Assembly (NCBI GenBank): GCA_016288355.1
Contig: JAEEYY010000216.1
Coordinates: 1-32,309, forward strand
DNA from: Synergistes sp.
GTDB lineage: Bacteria > Synergistota > Synergistia > Synergistales > Synergistaceae
Direction of reading: 5' to 3'
DNA: 32,309 nucleotides
The notes beneath the pieces were generated by a model. It was not told the DNA's origin, searched no databases, and was given only the letters and a program-made list of their open reading frames with translations. A program made the translations under genes and the position numbers. Shown piece after piece: positions 14,904 to 22,414 of the stretch (position 1 is the stretch's first letter; every line of letters begins with the position of its first letter).

Positions 14904-14932
14904 TTGAAAGCCGGAAGTTTTCACGATACAAT
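14904..14932 (+). promoter_or_regulatory. strong candidate promoter of the ferredoxin gene
   Basis: TTGAAA (14904-14909), a 17-bp spacer and TACAAT (14927-14932), each 5 of 6 to consensus. A leader of about 57 nt follows, beginning with the perfect 14-bp palindrome AGGGATATATCCCT (14944-14957). Confidence 0.65.
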
Positions 14933-14995
14933 AACATGATGAGAGGGATATATCCCTATGCAATATGCAGATAAAATTAAGGAGGACATCTTAAT

Positions 14996-15169
14996 ATGGC
15001 CAAGGCAACAGTTGATCAGTCAGTATGCGTAGGCTGCGAAGCCTGCGTCGGCGTATGCCCCGTTTCTGCTATTTCCGTAAACGACGGCAAAGCTTCCGTT
15101 GATGCGGACACCTGCGTAGAGTGCGGCGCCTGCGCGGCTACCTGCCCGGTGAGCGCGATCTCGCTGTAA
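14996..15169 (+). CDS. 2[4Fe-4S] ferredoxin
   Basis: A complete 57-residue clostridial-type ferredoxin. Two CxxCxxCxxxCP motifs are present: CVGCEACVGVCP and CVECGACAATCP, eight cysteines in all, arranged in the usual pseudo-twofold repeat with matching PVSAIS tails. It is a low-potential electron carrier for enzymes such as 2-oxoacid oxidoreductases, hydrogenases or Rnf. AAGGAGG (14979-14985) lies ten bases before the ATG. It forms its own transcription unit, with a good promoter and a terminator 34 bases past the stop, so it is probably highly expressed. Its small size makes it easy to miss. Confidence 0.96.
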   Translation: MAKATVDQSVCVGCEACVGVCPVSAISVNDGKASVDADTCVECGACAATCPVSAISL

Positions 15170-15202
15170 ATTTGTATTACAAATAAGTTTTGGATAAGTT
15201 TT

Positions 15203-15239
15203 AAAAAACAGACCGCCGATGAGGCAGGTCTGTTTTTTT
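15203..15239. terminator. bidirectional intrinsic terminator after the ferredoxin gene
   Basis: ACAGACCGCC and GGC-A-GGTCTGT (15208-15233) form a 10-bp stem with one bulged A and a 5-nt loop, followed by a T7 run. Six A precede the stem, so it can also end the minus-strand envelope operon whose last stop is at 15267. Confidence 0.85.
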
Positions 15240-15266
15240 ATCCTGATAACGCCTGCACGAAAAGCT

Positions 15267-15911
15267 TTACTTCTGTCCGTAACGCGCAGCTATGTCGGCG
15301 GCTTCTTCTGCCGCCTCTTCACTGCTCAGCGCGGTCCCCCCTCCCGCAGATGCGGCAGTGAAGAATATTTTCGCAAATAATTCAAGCATACAGCAGCGAT
15401 CGGCTGCCTGACGCAGATCTTTTCCGACACACAGAGCTCCGTGGTTTGCCATCAGCACAGCAGCGCCTCCCGCAAGCGCCGCGGAAACGTTTTCGGCAAG
15501 CGCCGGCGTCCCGATGGGCGCGTGACGTGCCGTGGGGATATCTCCTCCGAACATTACCGCCTGATTGTCCGTCAGACAGGGAAGAGGACGCCTCAGAGCT
15601 GACGCCGCCGTAGCATAGAGTGAATGCGTGTGCGCTACGGCGTTCACGTCGGGGCGCATGCGGTAGACCGCGGCATGGAGCGCGCTTTCGATCGAAGGAG
15701 TTCTTGTGCCTTCGATGAGCTCGCAGTCGGGAGAAAGCTTCGGCAGATCCTCAGGCGCAAGCAATGCGTAATCCATGCCCGACGGGGTTATTATGAACCC
15801 GCCGGCGCAGCGCACGCTGAAATTTCCGCCCGTCCCCTGTACAAGGCCGCTCCTGTGCATATCAAGCGCGGTCTTTATGATCTCTTTTCTCAGTTCCGTC
15901 TCATCCATCAT
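15267..15911 (-). CDS. class II aldolase/adducin family protein (fuculose-phosphate-aldolase-like)
   Basis: A 214-residue zinc-dependent aldolase-fold protein. GTGGNFSVR and TPSGMDY bind the phosphate in characterised members. Glu in SIESALH and the His residues in HTHS and ANHGAL form the usual catalytic and zinc-ligand set, so it looks active. Family members cleave fuculose-, rhamnulose- or ribulose-phosphates or act in methylthioribulose metabolism; the substrate cannot be fixed from sequence. The start is ATG at 15911, inside the last codons of the upstream transporter gene (11-base overlap), with AAAGGA upstream; a longer N-terminus rich in Arg and Tyr is only the shadow of that overlap. 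Last gene of the six-gene operon. Confidence 0.82.
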   Translation of the reverse strand: MMDETELRKEIIKTALDMHRSGLVQGTGGNFSVRCAGGFIITPSGMDYALLAPEDLPKLSPDCELIEGTRTPSIESALHAAVYRMRPDVNAVAHTHSLYATAASALRRPLPCLTDNQAVMFGGDIPTARHAPIGTPALAENVSAALAGGAAVLMANHGALCVGKDLRQAADRCCMLELFAKIFFTAASAGGGTALSSEEAAEEAADIAARYGQK

Positions 15912-17181
15912 TTGCTTTTCTGATCCTTTCCGCGAGCGGTATCGCAAATATGTTGAGCGCCGCAAGCGCGAGAAAGACCGCGTTCACGCCGCTCCCCAGC
16001 GCCAGCATCGCGGCGCACATCCCGACCGCAGCCACCATGGCAAGCGATGTCATCACATTCAGCGACGCTATCACGCGCGACATATAAGCCGACGGCGTCA
16101 CCTTCTGCAGTATCGCATATACCGGGACGCTGTAGAGCCCGCCGCCCACTGCTACCATGAACATAGAAAGGATCACGCCCAGAGCCTGAGGACGGGAGAT
16201 AAAGCCGGAAAGGGGAAGCAGGCTGCCGCCGTGCGGCGTCTTCAAACTGATCAGATAGAGCAGGAGAGTGAATATGCTGACTCCGGCAAGGCTCAGAGAA
16301 AGATATCTGCCGCTTACCCGCCCGTGAAGCAGCTTATTGCATAATACGGATCCGGCGCCGACCCCGAGCGAGAATACCACGAGGAAGAATGTGGAGACCT
16401 GTTCGTTCCCTCCCATCGCAAATTTGGTAAAAGAAGGGAGCTGCGCGAGGAATACCGATCCAAGGAAATAAAACCAGCATATGCCGAGCATCGAAAGGAA
16501 TATCTTCCTGTCGGAGAACGGATATGAGAGCATCGCGGCCGTGGAGCGGAAGATATTTCTGTCGACCGCAAGGTCGGGCGCAGAGGAAGCAGCCTGCGGT
16601 ATAAAGCGTGCGGAGATGTATCCTGCAGCGGCGACACCTATGATGCCTGCAGATACCTTAAAGCTGCCGTACGGGGACATTATGAAGAGCCCGCCGAAAA
16701 GAGTGCCTGTTATTATCGCAATGTTTGTCCCCGCGCTTACAAGGCCGTTCCCGGCGACGAGCTCGTCTTCCGCAAGGTGCTGCGGAAGAATGCTGAACTT
16801 CATCGGCCCGAAGAAGGCGGATTTTGTGCTCATAAGGAAAAGCAGTATCACAAGCCACCAGAGGCTCTCGCAGATTAGGGCCGCCGCCGCGCAGAATGAG
16901 AGCAGCATCTCAGCTATTCTTATTTTGCAGATAAGAGCGGACTTTTCGTATTTGTCGGCCAGCTGTCCCGCAAGCGACGAAAATGGGATATAAGGCAGGA
17001 TATATACTCCGAATACCAGTGTTATCACGACGCCGGAATCAAAACCGTATTCTTCGGCAAGGCGGAAGGTGATGAGCGTGACTATCGCGTTTTTGAAAAG
17101 ATTATCATTGAAGGCGCTGGCAAACTGTGTTATGAAAAGCGGCAGGAAACGCCGCGATCTTAACAGCGACAGCTGCTTCAT
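15901..17181 (-). CDS. lplT: major facilitator superfamily transporter, LplT-like (lysophospholipid transporter)
   Basis: A 426-residue MFS protein with about 12 membrane segments. The N-terminal LFITQFASAFNDNLFKNAI, the GQLADKYEKS loop (MFS motif A) and FFGPMKFSILP are characteristic of the LplT group. In E. coli LplT flips lysophospholipids inward for re-acylation by Aas. No acyltransferase gene or fused domain is seen here. Position beside two phosphoglycerol-transferase genes suggests a role with lipid by-products at the membrane, but this is inference. AGGGG lies 8 bases before the ATG, and the gene begins 10 bases after the glycosyltransferase stop. Confidence 0.8.
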   Translation of the reverse strand: MKQLSLLRSRRFLPLFITQFASAFNDNLFKNAIVTLITFRLAEEYGFDSGVVITLVFGVYILPYIPFSSLAGQLADKYEKSALICKIRIAEMLLSFCAAAALICESLWWLVILLFLMSTKSAFFGPMKFSILPQHLAEDELVAGNGLVSAGTNIAIITGTLFGGLFIMSPYGSFKVSAGIIGVAAAGYISARFIPQAASSAPDLAVDRNIFRSTAAMLSYPFSDRKIFLSMLGICWFYFLGSVFLAQLPSFTKFAMGGNEQVSTFFLVVFSLGVGAGSVLCNKLLHGRVSGRYLSLSLAGVSIFTLLLYLISLKTPHGGSLLPLSGFISRPQALGVILSMFMVAVGGGLYSVPVYAILQKVTPSAYMSRVIASLNVMTSLAMVAAVGMCAAMLALGSGVNAVFLALAALNIFAIPLAERIRKANDG

Positions 17182-17191
17182 TCTTTTGCCC

Positions 17192-18502
17192 CTACTGCCT
17201 GCCCACGTCGCCTATGGAGATGCCGCGGGTATGTTCGGTCTTGGCCCAGTTGCCCTGGTCTTTTGCGAGGAAGGGGGCTTTAAAGAGTATCGGTATCCAT
17301 GTCAGACCGAACCAGAAATAAGCAAATGTATCCTTTACATACCTGAGCGTAAATCTTTTTTCATGGAAAGAGGGGCCTGCCACAGCACAGAGCAGGCAGA
17401 AAAATATTATCGAGAAGATCGGCAGCCCGAAGAAGAGCGCCCATTCGAACGCGGACTGCGGAATGTCGGATGAGGGATAGAGCAGCATGTTGTTCACCAG
17501 AGTGAAGGCCATGCCTCCTATCATGATTATTATCCCGAGGCATGATTTGAGCGGCGCGAGAAGATAAAGAAAGAGATCGAGATACTGGATGCGCCCTGTC
17601 ACGAAGAACGCCTTCAGCACATCCCAGCCGTAATGCCAGAATACCCAGTAATGCCCCTGCATCCAGCGTGTGCGCTGACGCCTCGACACCGCCAGATCCT
17701 GCGGCTTTTCGTCGTATATCACGGCTGCGTCGTTCCAGTGGATCCTGCTGCCGGAGAGTATCAGACGGGTCGACATTTCAAGGTCTTCGGTCAGGCTTTT
17801 TAAGTCCCAGCCGACTCTTGCGAGCGTTGCGGTCCGTATCACGAGCCCGGTGCCGCCCAGCGTGCAGGAAAGCCCCCACAGTCCGCGCGCCAGCTGCCAG
17901 AAGCGGTTCGTGAACCAGTAAGCGAGCGCATATGAGCGTGTCAGCCAGTTGTCGTCCGGATTCTTTACGTCGAGCACTCCCTGTATGGCTTCGGCTTCCG
18001 GATGGAGCTCCATGTAGTTGTTCATTTCCATAAGGAAATTTCTGTCCGCGAGGTTATCGGCGTCGAACATAGCAAGCGCGTCTGTCTCTTCAAACGGTAT
18101 CTTTGTAAGCGCCCAGCGCACGTTCCATGTTTTGCCGTTGTGCTCTTTGTCGAAGCGCTCAAGCGCAACGGCTCCGTGGGCGCGGGCAAGCTCCGCCGTG
18201 TTGTCTGTGCAGTTGTCGCATGAGGCATAGACCTTATAGCAGTTTTTCGGGTAGTTTTGTCCGGCGAGACTCTCAAGCAGCGGCGTTATGACCGCGGCCT
18301 CGTTATGGGCAGGCACCAGTACGGCGAATCTGCGGTAGCGCTTCGCCTGAGGCATATTTTTCTGGCTCCAGAAACCGCGGATGCTTACGAGCAGCTGGTA
18401 AACGCCGTCGCAGATCAGCGCCGTGAGGAAGGTATAAAGGATGAACTGTATGATCCACCAGCCCCACCAGATAAGCCAGTAAAATAATTCTGTCCGGTTC
18501 AT
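17192..18502 (-). CDS. membrane glycosyltransferase, GT2 family
   Basis: A 436-residue processive-type glycosyltransferase. A membrane segment (about residues 8-35) precedes a GT-A domain with LVPAHNEA, ASCDNCTDNT, AMFDADN (metal-binding Asp), GGTGLVIR, SLTEDLEMS (catalytic base Asp) and RRQRTRWMQGH (Q/RxxRW-like acceptor motif). Three further membrane segments follow at about 300-320, 345-365 and 390-410. This resembles cellulose/hyaluronan/poly-GlcNAc synthase-like enzymes. The acceptor and sugar are unknown, and no export or c-di-GMP (PilZ) domain is present. It lies 67 bases after the first phosphoglycerol transferase gene in the same direction. Confidence 0.88.
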   Translation of the reverse strand: MNRTELFYWLIWWGWWIIQFILYTFLTALICDGVYQLLVSIRGFWSQKNMPQAKRYRRFAVLVPAHNEAAVITPLLESLAGQNYPKNCYKVYASCDNCTDNTAELARAHGAVALERFDKEHNGKTWNVRWALTKIPFEETDALAMFDADNLADRNFLMEMNNYMELHPEAEAIQGVLDVKNPDDNWLTRSYALAYWFTNRFWQLARGLWGLSCTLGGTGLVIRTATLARVGWDLKSLTEDLEMSTRLILSGSRIHWNDAAVIYDEKPQDLAVSRRQRTRWMQGHYWVFWHYGWDVLKAFFVTGRIQYLDLFLYLLAPLKSCLGIIIMIGGMAFTLVNNMLLYPSSDIPQSAFEWALFFGLPIFSIIFFCLLCAVAGPSFHEKRFTLRYVKDTFAYFWFGLTWIPILFKAPFLAKDQGNWAKTEHTRGISIGDVGRQ

Positions 18503-18569
18503 AAATCAGGCCACCTTTGTCTCTTTGCATACATAACTATCATAACTGCCTTGCGCCGGAATTACAATG

Positions 18570-20480
18570 TCACTTTTCAGTTATCTCCCTGATAAGGTTG
18601 TTTTCCAGGATCAGATCGCTGTAGCGCAGGCGCTTTTCCGCGTCTTCCGTCTCCGCGGAATAAACATTGGAGCTTTCGGAGACTCCGGTGTATATGTTCG
18701 TAGCGGTGCCGGCTGCCGGCTCGACGAAATCATTGCCGGTTATGTAGCTTCCGTTGCGGAACACCACAAGTTCATCCGAAGCGTCTCTCAGCAGATCGCT
18801 GCCGAAGGTCGTCGTGATATCCAGACCGAGCAGCGCGGATACCGTCGGCAGTATGTCCATATGCCCCGCGTTGCGCGAATATACGCGCGGTTTTTTCATA
18901 CTTTCCGGCGTATGCAGCATAAAGGCGACGCGGCGGGTGTATTTCCAGTCAGCGGCGCTTTGTATCTTCATGTCCAGCAGCTTCCCCAGCTCTTCCTTGT
19001 GCGCTTTAGGTATCGCCGGGTGGTCGCCGTAGACCGCTATCACACATTTCTCGAGCAGTCCTTTTTTGCGCAGCCCCTCCACGAACATGCCGAACTGTTT
19101 GTCGAAGTAGTTGAGCGCAAGCAGATAGTTGCCGGTGAGCGTGTTTTTGAGTTCATCCGGCAGCGGCAGCGAATCTTTCGGTATGCCTTCAAAGTCGAAC
19201 GGATGGTGGCTCGTGAGCGTTACGATGAACATATAGAACGGTGTTTTCATATCGTCCAGTATCTCAAGGGCGTGCCCGAATATGACCCTGTCGCTGAGCC
19301 CGAGTCCGATGGCTTCGTCGTGCGGATAAGTGTTATGGCTGTACTGTTTGTTGAAGCGCAGCTTAGGATGCATCCTGTGACAGTTCCAGAAGGCGCTTTT
19401 GGTTCCCTGTATCACGACGGCCCTTGCGCCCCTGCGCCGCATCGCAAGAGCGAGCGAATTATAGTCGTTGTCGGCGTAGAGCGTATAGGCGGCTCCGGAA
19501 GCCGCCGGGAAAAAGCCGGTGTTGGCCATGAATTCCGCGTCAGCGCTGTTGCCTCCGGCGGCCTGGCTCCAGGTATTGGGGAAGTAGAAACATTCGTTTT
19601 TGAAGCGGTTGAGGTTGGGAGTTACCGGGACGCCGCCAATCGCAAGGTCTACCGCGAAGTACTGCAGCGCTTCACACTGTACAAGAATAAGATTTTTGGC
19701 GCGTGTCCCCCGGTGCGGCGCATACCGGCGCGACGCGAACCATGCCGAGATCTCATTGACGGCGTCATAGGGGACATACCGCGGCGTAAGCGCTTTTTTT
19801 GTGAGCGTTATCGCGTCCCACCAGTGAAATGTCGCGGAGCTGATCCATGCGCAGACGGAAAGACGGTCGTACATCGCGTTTATTATATTCGGGCGGAATT
19901 CTTTAAGATGCCATACAGCTCCGTACTGCACCGCGGCGGAGAGAATGAGCAGCACGGCGGATACGCAGAGCACCGTTTTCTTTTTATTACAGAAAGTGAC
20001 CTGCATCCTGCCGCTTCTGATCAGCCATACAAGCAGCAGAATGTCTGCGAACAGCAGCAGGTCACCCGGGGTCGTGAGCGCCCAGATCGATTTGGTTATC
20101 AGTCCTGTCTGCGGCAGAAGCATAAGATCGTGGAATATGAATATGTCTCCGTAATAGCGCACGAAAAGCCTGTCTGTCAGGATAAGCACCGAGAGCAGCA
20201 GATCGAGGATCAAAAGGGCCGCCGTGCGAAGCTTTTGCGGCACAAGCGCCAGCGGCAGCGCGAAACATATGATGGCGCCGAGTGACGGCAGGCAGACAGC
20301 AAGCGCGCGCAGCGAATGTCTCAGCATATGGAAGGATAAAGTGCCGAAGGAAGGCCAGTTCAAAACGTCGGCGACCGCATAGTCCACGCTGAAGAATTTC
20401 AGCCACAGGAGCGCGAAAATCAGCGCAGAAAATGCCGGGCCGCCCAGCTTCAGCGGATCATCTTTTGAAGGTATCCTCAT
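18570..20480 (-). CDS. LTA-synthase family phosphoglycerol transferase, divergent copy
   Basis: A 636-residue protein: five or so N-terminal membrane helices (residues 15-190) and an extracytoplasmic sulfatase-fold domain. Metal and nucleophile positions of LtaS are kept: E270 (VQCEALQ), S312 in GGNSADAEF where LtaS has Thr, and D486-H487 in YGDHPAI; H425 in TSHHPF is also kept. Two positions that bind glycerol phosphate in S. aureus LtaS appear changed: Q358 in VIQGTKS (His in LtaS) and C367 in FWNC (Arg in LtaS). It probably transfers phosphoglycerol or a related head group outside the membrane, but substrate may differ from its neighbour. Its ATG overlaps the stop of the canonical copy (ATGA). 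Confidence 0.85.
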   Translation of the reverse strand: MRIPSKDDPLKLGGPAFSALIFALLWLKFFSVDYAVADVLNWPSFGTLSFHMLRHSLRALAVCLPSLGAIICFALPLALVPQKLRTAALLILDLLLSVLILTDRLFVRYYGDIFIFHDLMLLPQTGLITKSIWALTTPGDLLLFADILLLVWLIRSGRMQVTFCNKKKTVLCVSAVLLILSAAVQYGAVWHLKEFRPNIINAMYDRLSVCAWISSATFHWWDAITLTKKALTPRYVPYDAVNEISAWFASRRYAPHRGTRAKNLILVQCEALQYFAVDLAIGGVPVTPNLNRFKNECFYFPNTWSQAAGGNSADAEFMANTGFFPAASGAAYTLYADNDYNSLALAMRRRGARAVVIQGTKSAFWNCHRMHPKLRFNKQYSHNTYPHDEAIGLGLSDRVIFGHALEILDDMKTPFYMFIVTLTSHHPFDFEGIPKDSLPLPDELKNTLTGNYLLALNYFDKQFGMFVEGLRKKGLLEKCVIAVYGDHPAIPKAHKEELGKLLDMKIQSAADWKYTRRVAFMLHTPESMKKPRVYSRNAGHMDILPTVSALLGLDITTTFGSDLLRDASDELVVFRNGSYITGNDFVEPAAGTATNIYTGVSESSNVYSAETEDAEKRLRYSDLILENNLIREITEK

Positions 20481-22402
20481 CTGACGGCCTCCTTCATGTT
20501 TTCGGACATGCGCGGCATCAGGTCGTGCTCCAGTATCATATCACTTGCCGCAAGCGTTTCCTCCACAAGAGAAGTCATTTTGCCGTATTCGTCAAAGTTT
20601 TTTTCTTCCCCGGTCTTTATGTCGACGGCGCTTTTGTTCTGCGGCATGACAAAAACATCACCTATTATATACGAGCCGCTGCGGAATATGACGGGGCGGG
20701 GCGTATCATCGAAGATGTCCGCGCCGAAGCCGCGCCGCAGATCAAAGCCTAAGAGCAGCGACAATGTCCGCGGCAGACTTATCAGGCCGAAGGAATTCTT
20801 TTTGCCGGCAGGCAGCGCCTTCACTCCCGGGACGCTGATCACGAGAGGCACACGCTGCATATACCTCCAGATATGGTCCTTCGAAAGGTCTTTCCCGAGC
20901 AGCCTGGAAAGCGCGGCTGCGTCCCAGCGCGGTATCGCCGTATGGTCTCCGTATACCGCGATAACGCTTCTGTCATATAATCCTGATTCCTTAAGCCCCG
21001 CGATAAAGGAGCCGAATTCACGGTCAAGATAGTGTATCGCGCTCATATAGTTCCCGACGACGGTGTCTTTGTAATCGCCGATGCCGAAATCCGCGCGCTT
21101 TTTGAGCGCGTCCCAGTTGAAGGGGTAATGACTCGAGAGCGTTATCAGAAAGGCATAGAAGGGCTGTTTCTCATTTTTCAGCATTGCCAGCGACTGTCTG
21201 AAGAAACTGGCGTCGCTCAGTCCCATTCCGATGACCTCGTCTATCTGATAATCCTTCTTGCTGACGAAGCGCTCAAAGCCGAGTGCGGGATACATATGCC
21301 CCCTGTTCCAGAAACCGGCTTTGTCGCCGTGCATCGCAACGGTCCGATAACCCTTTTCACGCAGGTATTTCGGCAGACCGTCGTAGCTGTTGCCGGCAAA
21401 GCGCGTATAGGCGACCCCGGCCGCGGAGGGATAAAGTCCTGCGTTTACCAGAAATTCCGCGTCGGAGCTGTTTCCAGAACTGGTCTGGTTGTACACGGAT
21501 CCGGCAAAAGAGGCATTCCGTACGAATTCGTTCAGATTCGGCGTGACTTCACGCCCGTCAAATCTGAGCCCGATCGCGAATTGCTGAAGGGATTCCACCT
21601 GTATGACTATAAGGTTTTTGCCTTTGGCGGCGCCGAATACGCCTGCCGGCGGGGTGCGGTAAGAATCGATCTGCGCTTCGTACCGCTCTTTTGTTTTTTC
21701 GATATCGCTTTGGCGCAGTCTCTGTTTCCCGGCAAGATCGCGTATCGCGTTCCATGTGTCTGCCAGATGGTATGTCACCGCTCCGACATTGCTGCATACC
21801 GCGGGCCTGTCCCACATTGAGCGCAGCACGCCGCGTATCTTCCTGTTGTAGCTGTGTATGTGCCACGCTGTAACGCCTGCCGACAAAGCGATCAGGAGAG
21901 AGGTGCAGGCAAGACGTTTTGCAGTTACCGCACGAAAGAACGGGTGCACGGATATGCGCCTGAAGACCCGGTAATAAAGGTACAGCAGCGGGATATCCGC
22001 GAACCGGAGGACGTCTTTTACGGATATGAGCGCGGTCACCGACTCCGAAACATCGGCTACCTGAGCGGAGAGCCCGATGTTGTGCAGAGAAAAGAGATCG
22101 GAGTAGAAGCGCATATGGAGGACGTCCGTCAGGACCAGCAGCGTCAGCAGAAAGTCGGCGCCCAGTGAGAGCGGCAGGCGGACGCGTCTCCAGCACAGAG
22201 AAAGAAGCGATACCGCGATAATGCAGAAAGCTGCTGACGCAGCCATGGAAAGAGGGCTGCGGGGCACGCGGCTTGAGACCACGCCCTCAAGAAAGTAAAA
22301 TTTCAGGAAAAGAGCGGCGGCCATAAAGGCGAAGAATATAAGCTCGCGGTAGTCTCTTCCCGCCCGGCGGTAAAGATATCTCGGCGGAGTAATGTAATTC
22401 AT
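20477..22402 (-). CDS. LTA-synthase family phosphoglycerol transferase, canonical copy
   Basis: A 641-residue paralogue of the downstream gene with the same layout: N-terminal membrane helices to about residue 185, a linker rich in charged residues, then a sulfatase-like domain. E270 (IQVESLQ), S312 (GNSSDAEF), H358 (AMHGDKA), W365 and R367 (GFWNRGHMY), H425 (SSHYPF) and D486-H487 (YGDHTAI) reproduce the full LtaS active-site pattern, except Ser for the Thr nucleophile. Known relatives move glycerol phosphate from phosphatidylglycerol onto teichoic acid or periplasmic glucans, leaving diacylglycerol. In a diderm the acceptor is more likely a glycan or outer-envelope glycolipid. It starts 12 bases after malQ. 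Confidence 0.87.
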   Translation of the reverse strand: MNYITPPRYLYRRAGRDYRELIFFAFMAAALFLKFYFLEGVVSSRVPRSPLSMAASAAFCIIAVSLLSLCWRRVRLPLSLGADFLLTLLVLTDVLHMRFYSDLFSLHNIGLSAQVADVSESVTALISVKDVLRFADIPLLYLYYRVFRRISVHPFFRAVTAKRLACTSLLIALSAGVTAWHIHSYNRKIRGVLRSMWDRPAVCSNVGAVTYHLADTWNAIRDLAGKQRLRQSDIEKTKERYEAQIDSYRTPPAGVFGAAKGKNLIVIQVESLQQFAIGLRFDGREVTPNLNEFVRNASFAGSVYNQTSSGNSSDAEFLVNAGLYPSAAGVAYTRFAGNSYDGLPKYLREKGYRTVAMHGDKAGFWNRGHMYPALGFERFVSKKDYQIDEVIGMGLSDASFFRQSLAMLKNEKQPFYAFLITLSSHYPFNWDALKKRADFGIGDYKDTVVGNYMSAIHYLDREFGSFIAGLKESGLYDRSVIAVYGDHTAIPRWDAAALSRLLGKDLSKDHIWRYMQRVPLVISVPGVKALPAGKKNSFGLISLPRTLSLLLGFDLRRGFGADIFDDTPRPVIFRSGSYIIGDVFVMPQNKSAVDIKTGEEKNFDEYGKMTSLVEETLAASDMILEHDLMPRMSENMKEAVR

Positions 22403-22414
22403 CGCTGCTCTGCC

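Larger units (their letters stand above)
14574..14995. other. 422-bp AT-rich intergenic region between nhaC and the ferredoxin gene
   Basis: No convincing gene is seen. It holds the divergent promoter candidates for nhaC (14745-14773, minus) and the ferredoxin (14904-14932, plus). Between them is a GC island with two perfect palindromes, GGCGTACGCC (14848-14857) and GGCGCGCC (14863-14870), in otherwise AT-rich DNA. Confidence 0.6.

Noticed and set aside
18567..20285. 572-codon open frame on the plus strand antisense to the divergent LTA-synthase-like gene
   Set aside because: It mirrors a gene with clear catalytic motifs and membrane helices. Its product is a low-complexity Arg/Val/Phe-rich sequence with no motif. 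High GC at third positions readily creates such antisense frames.
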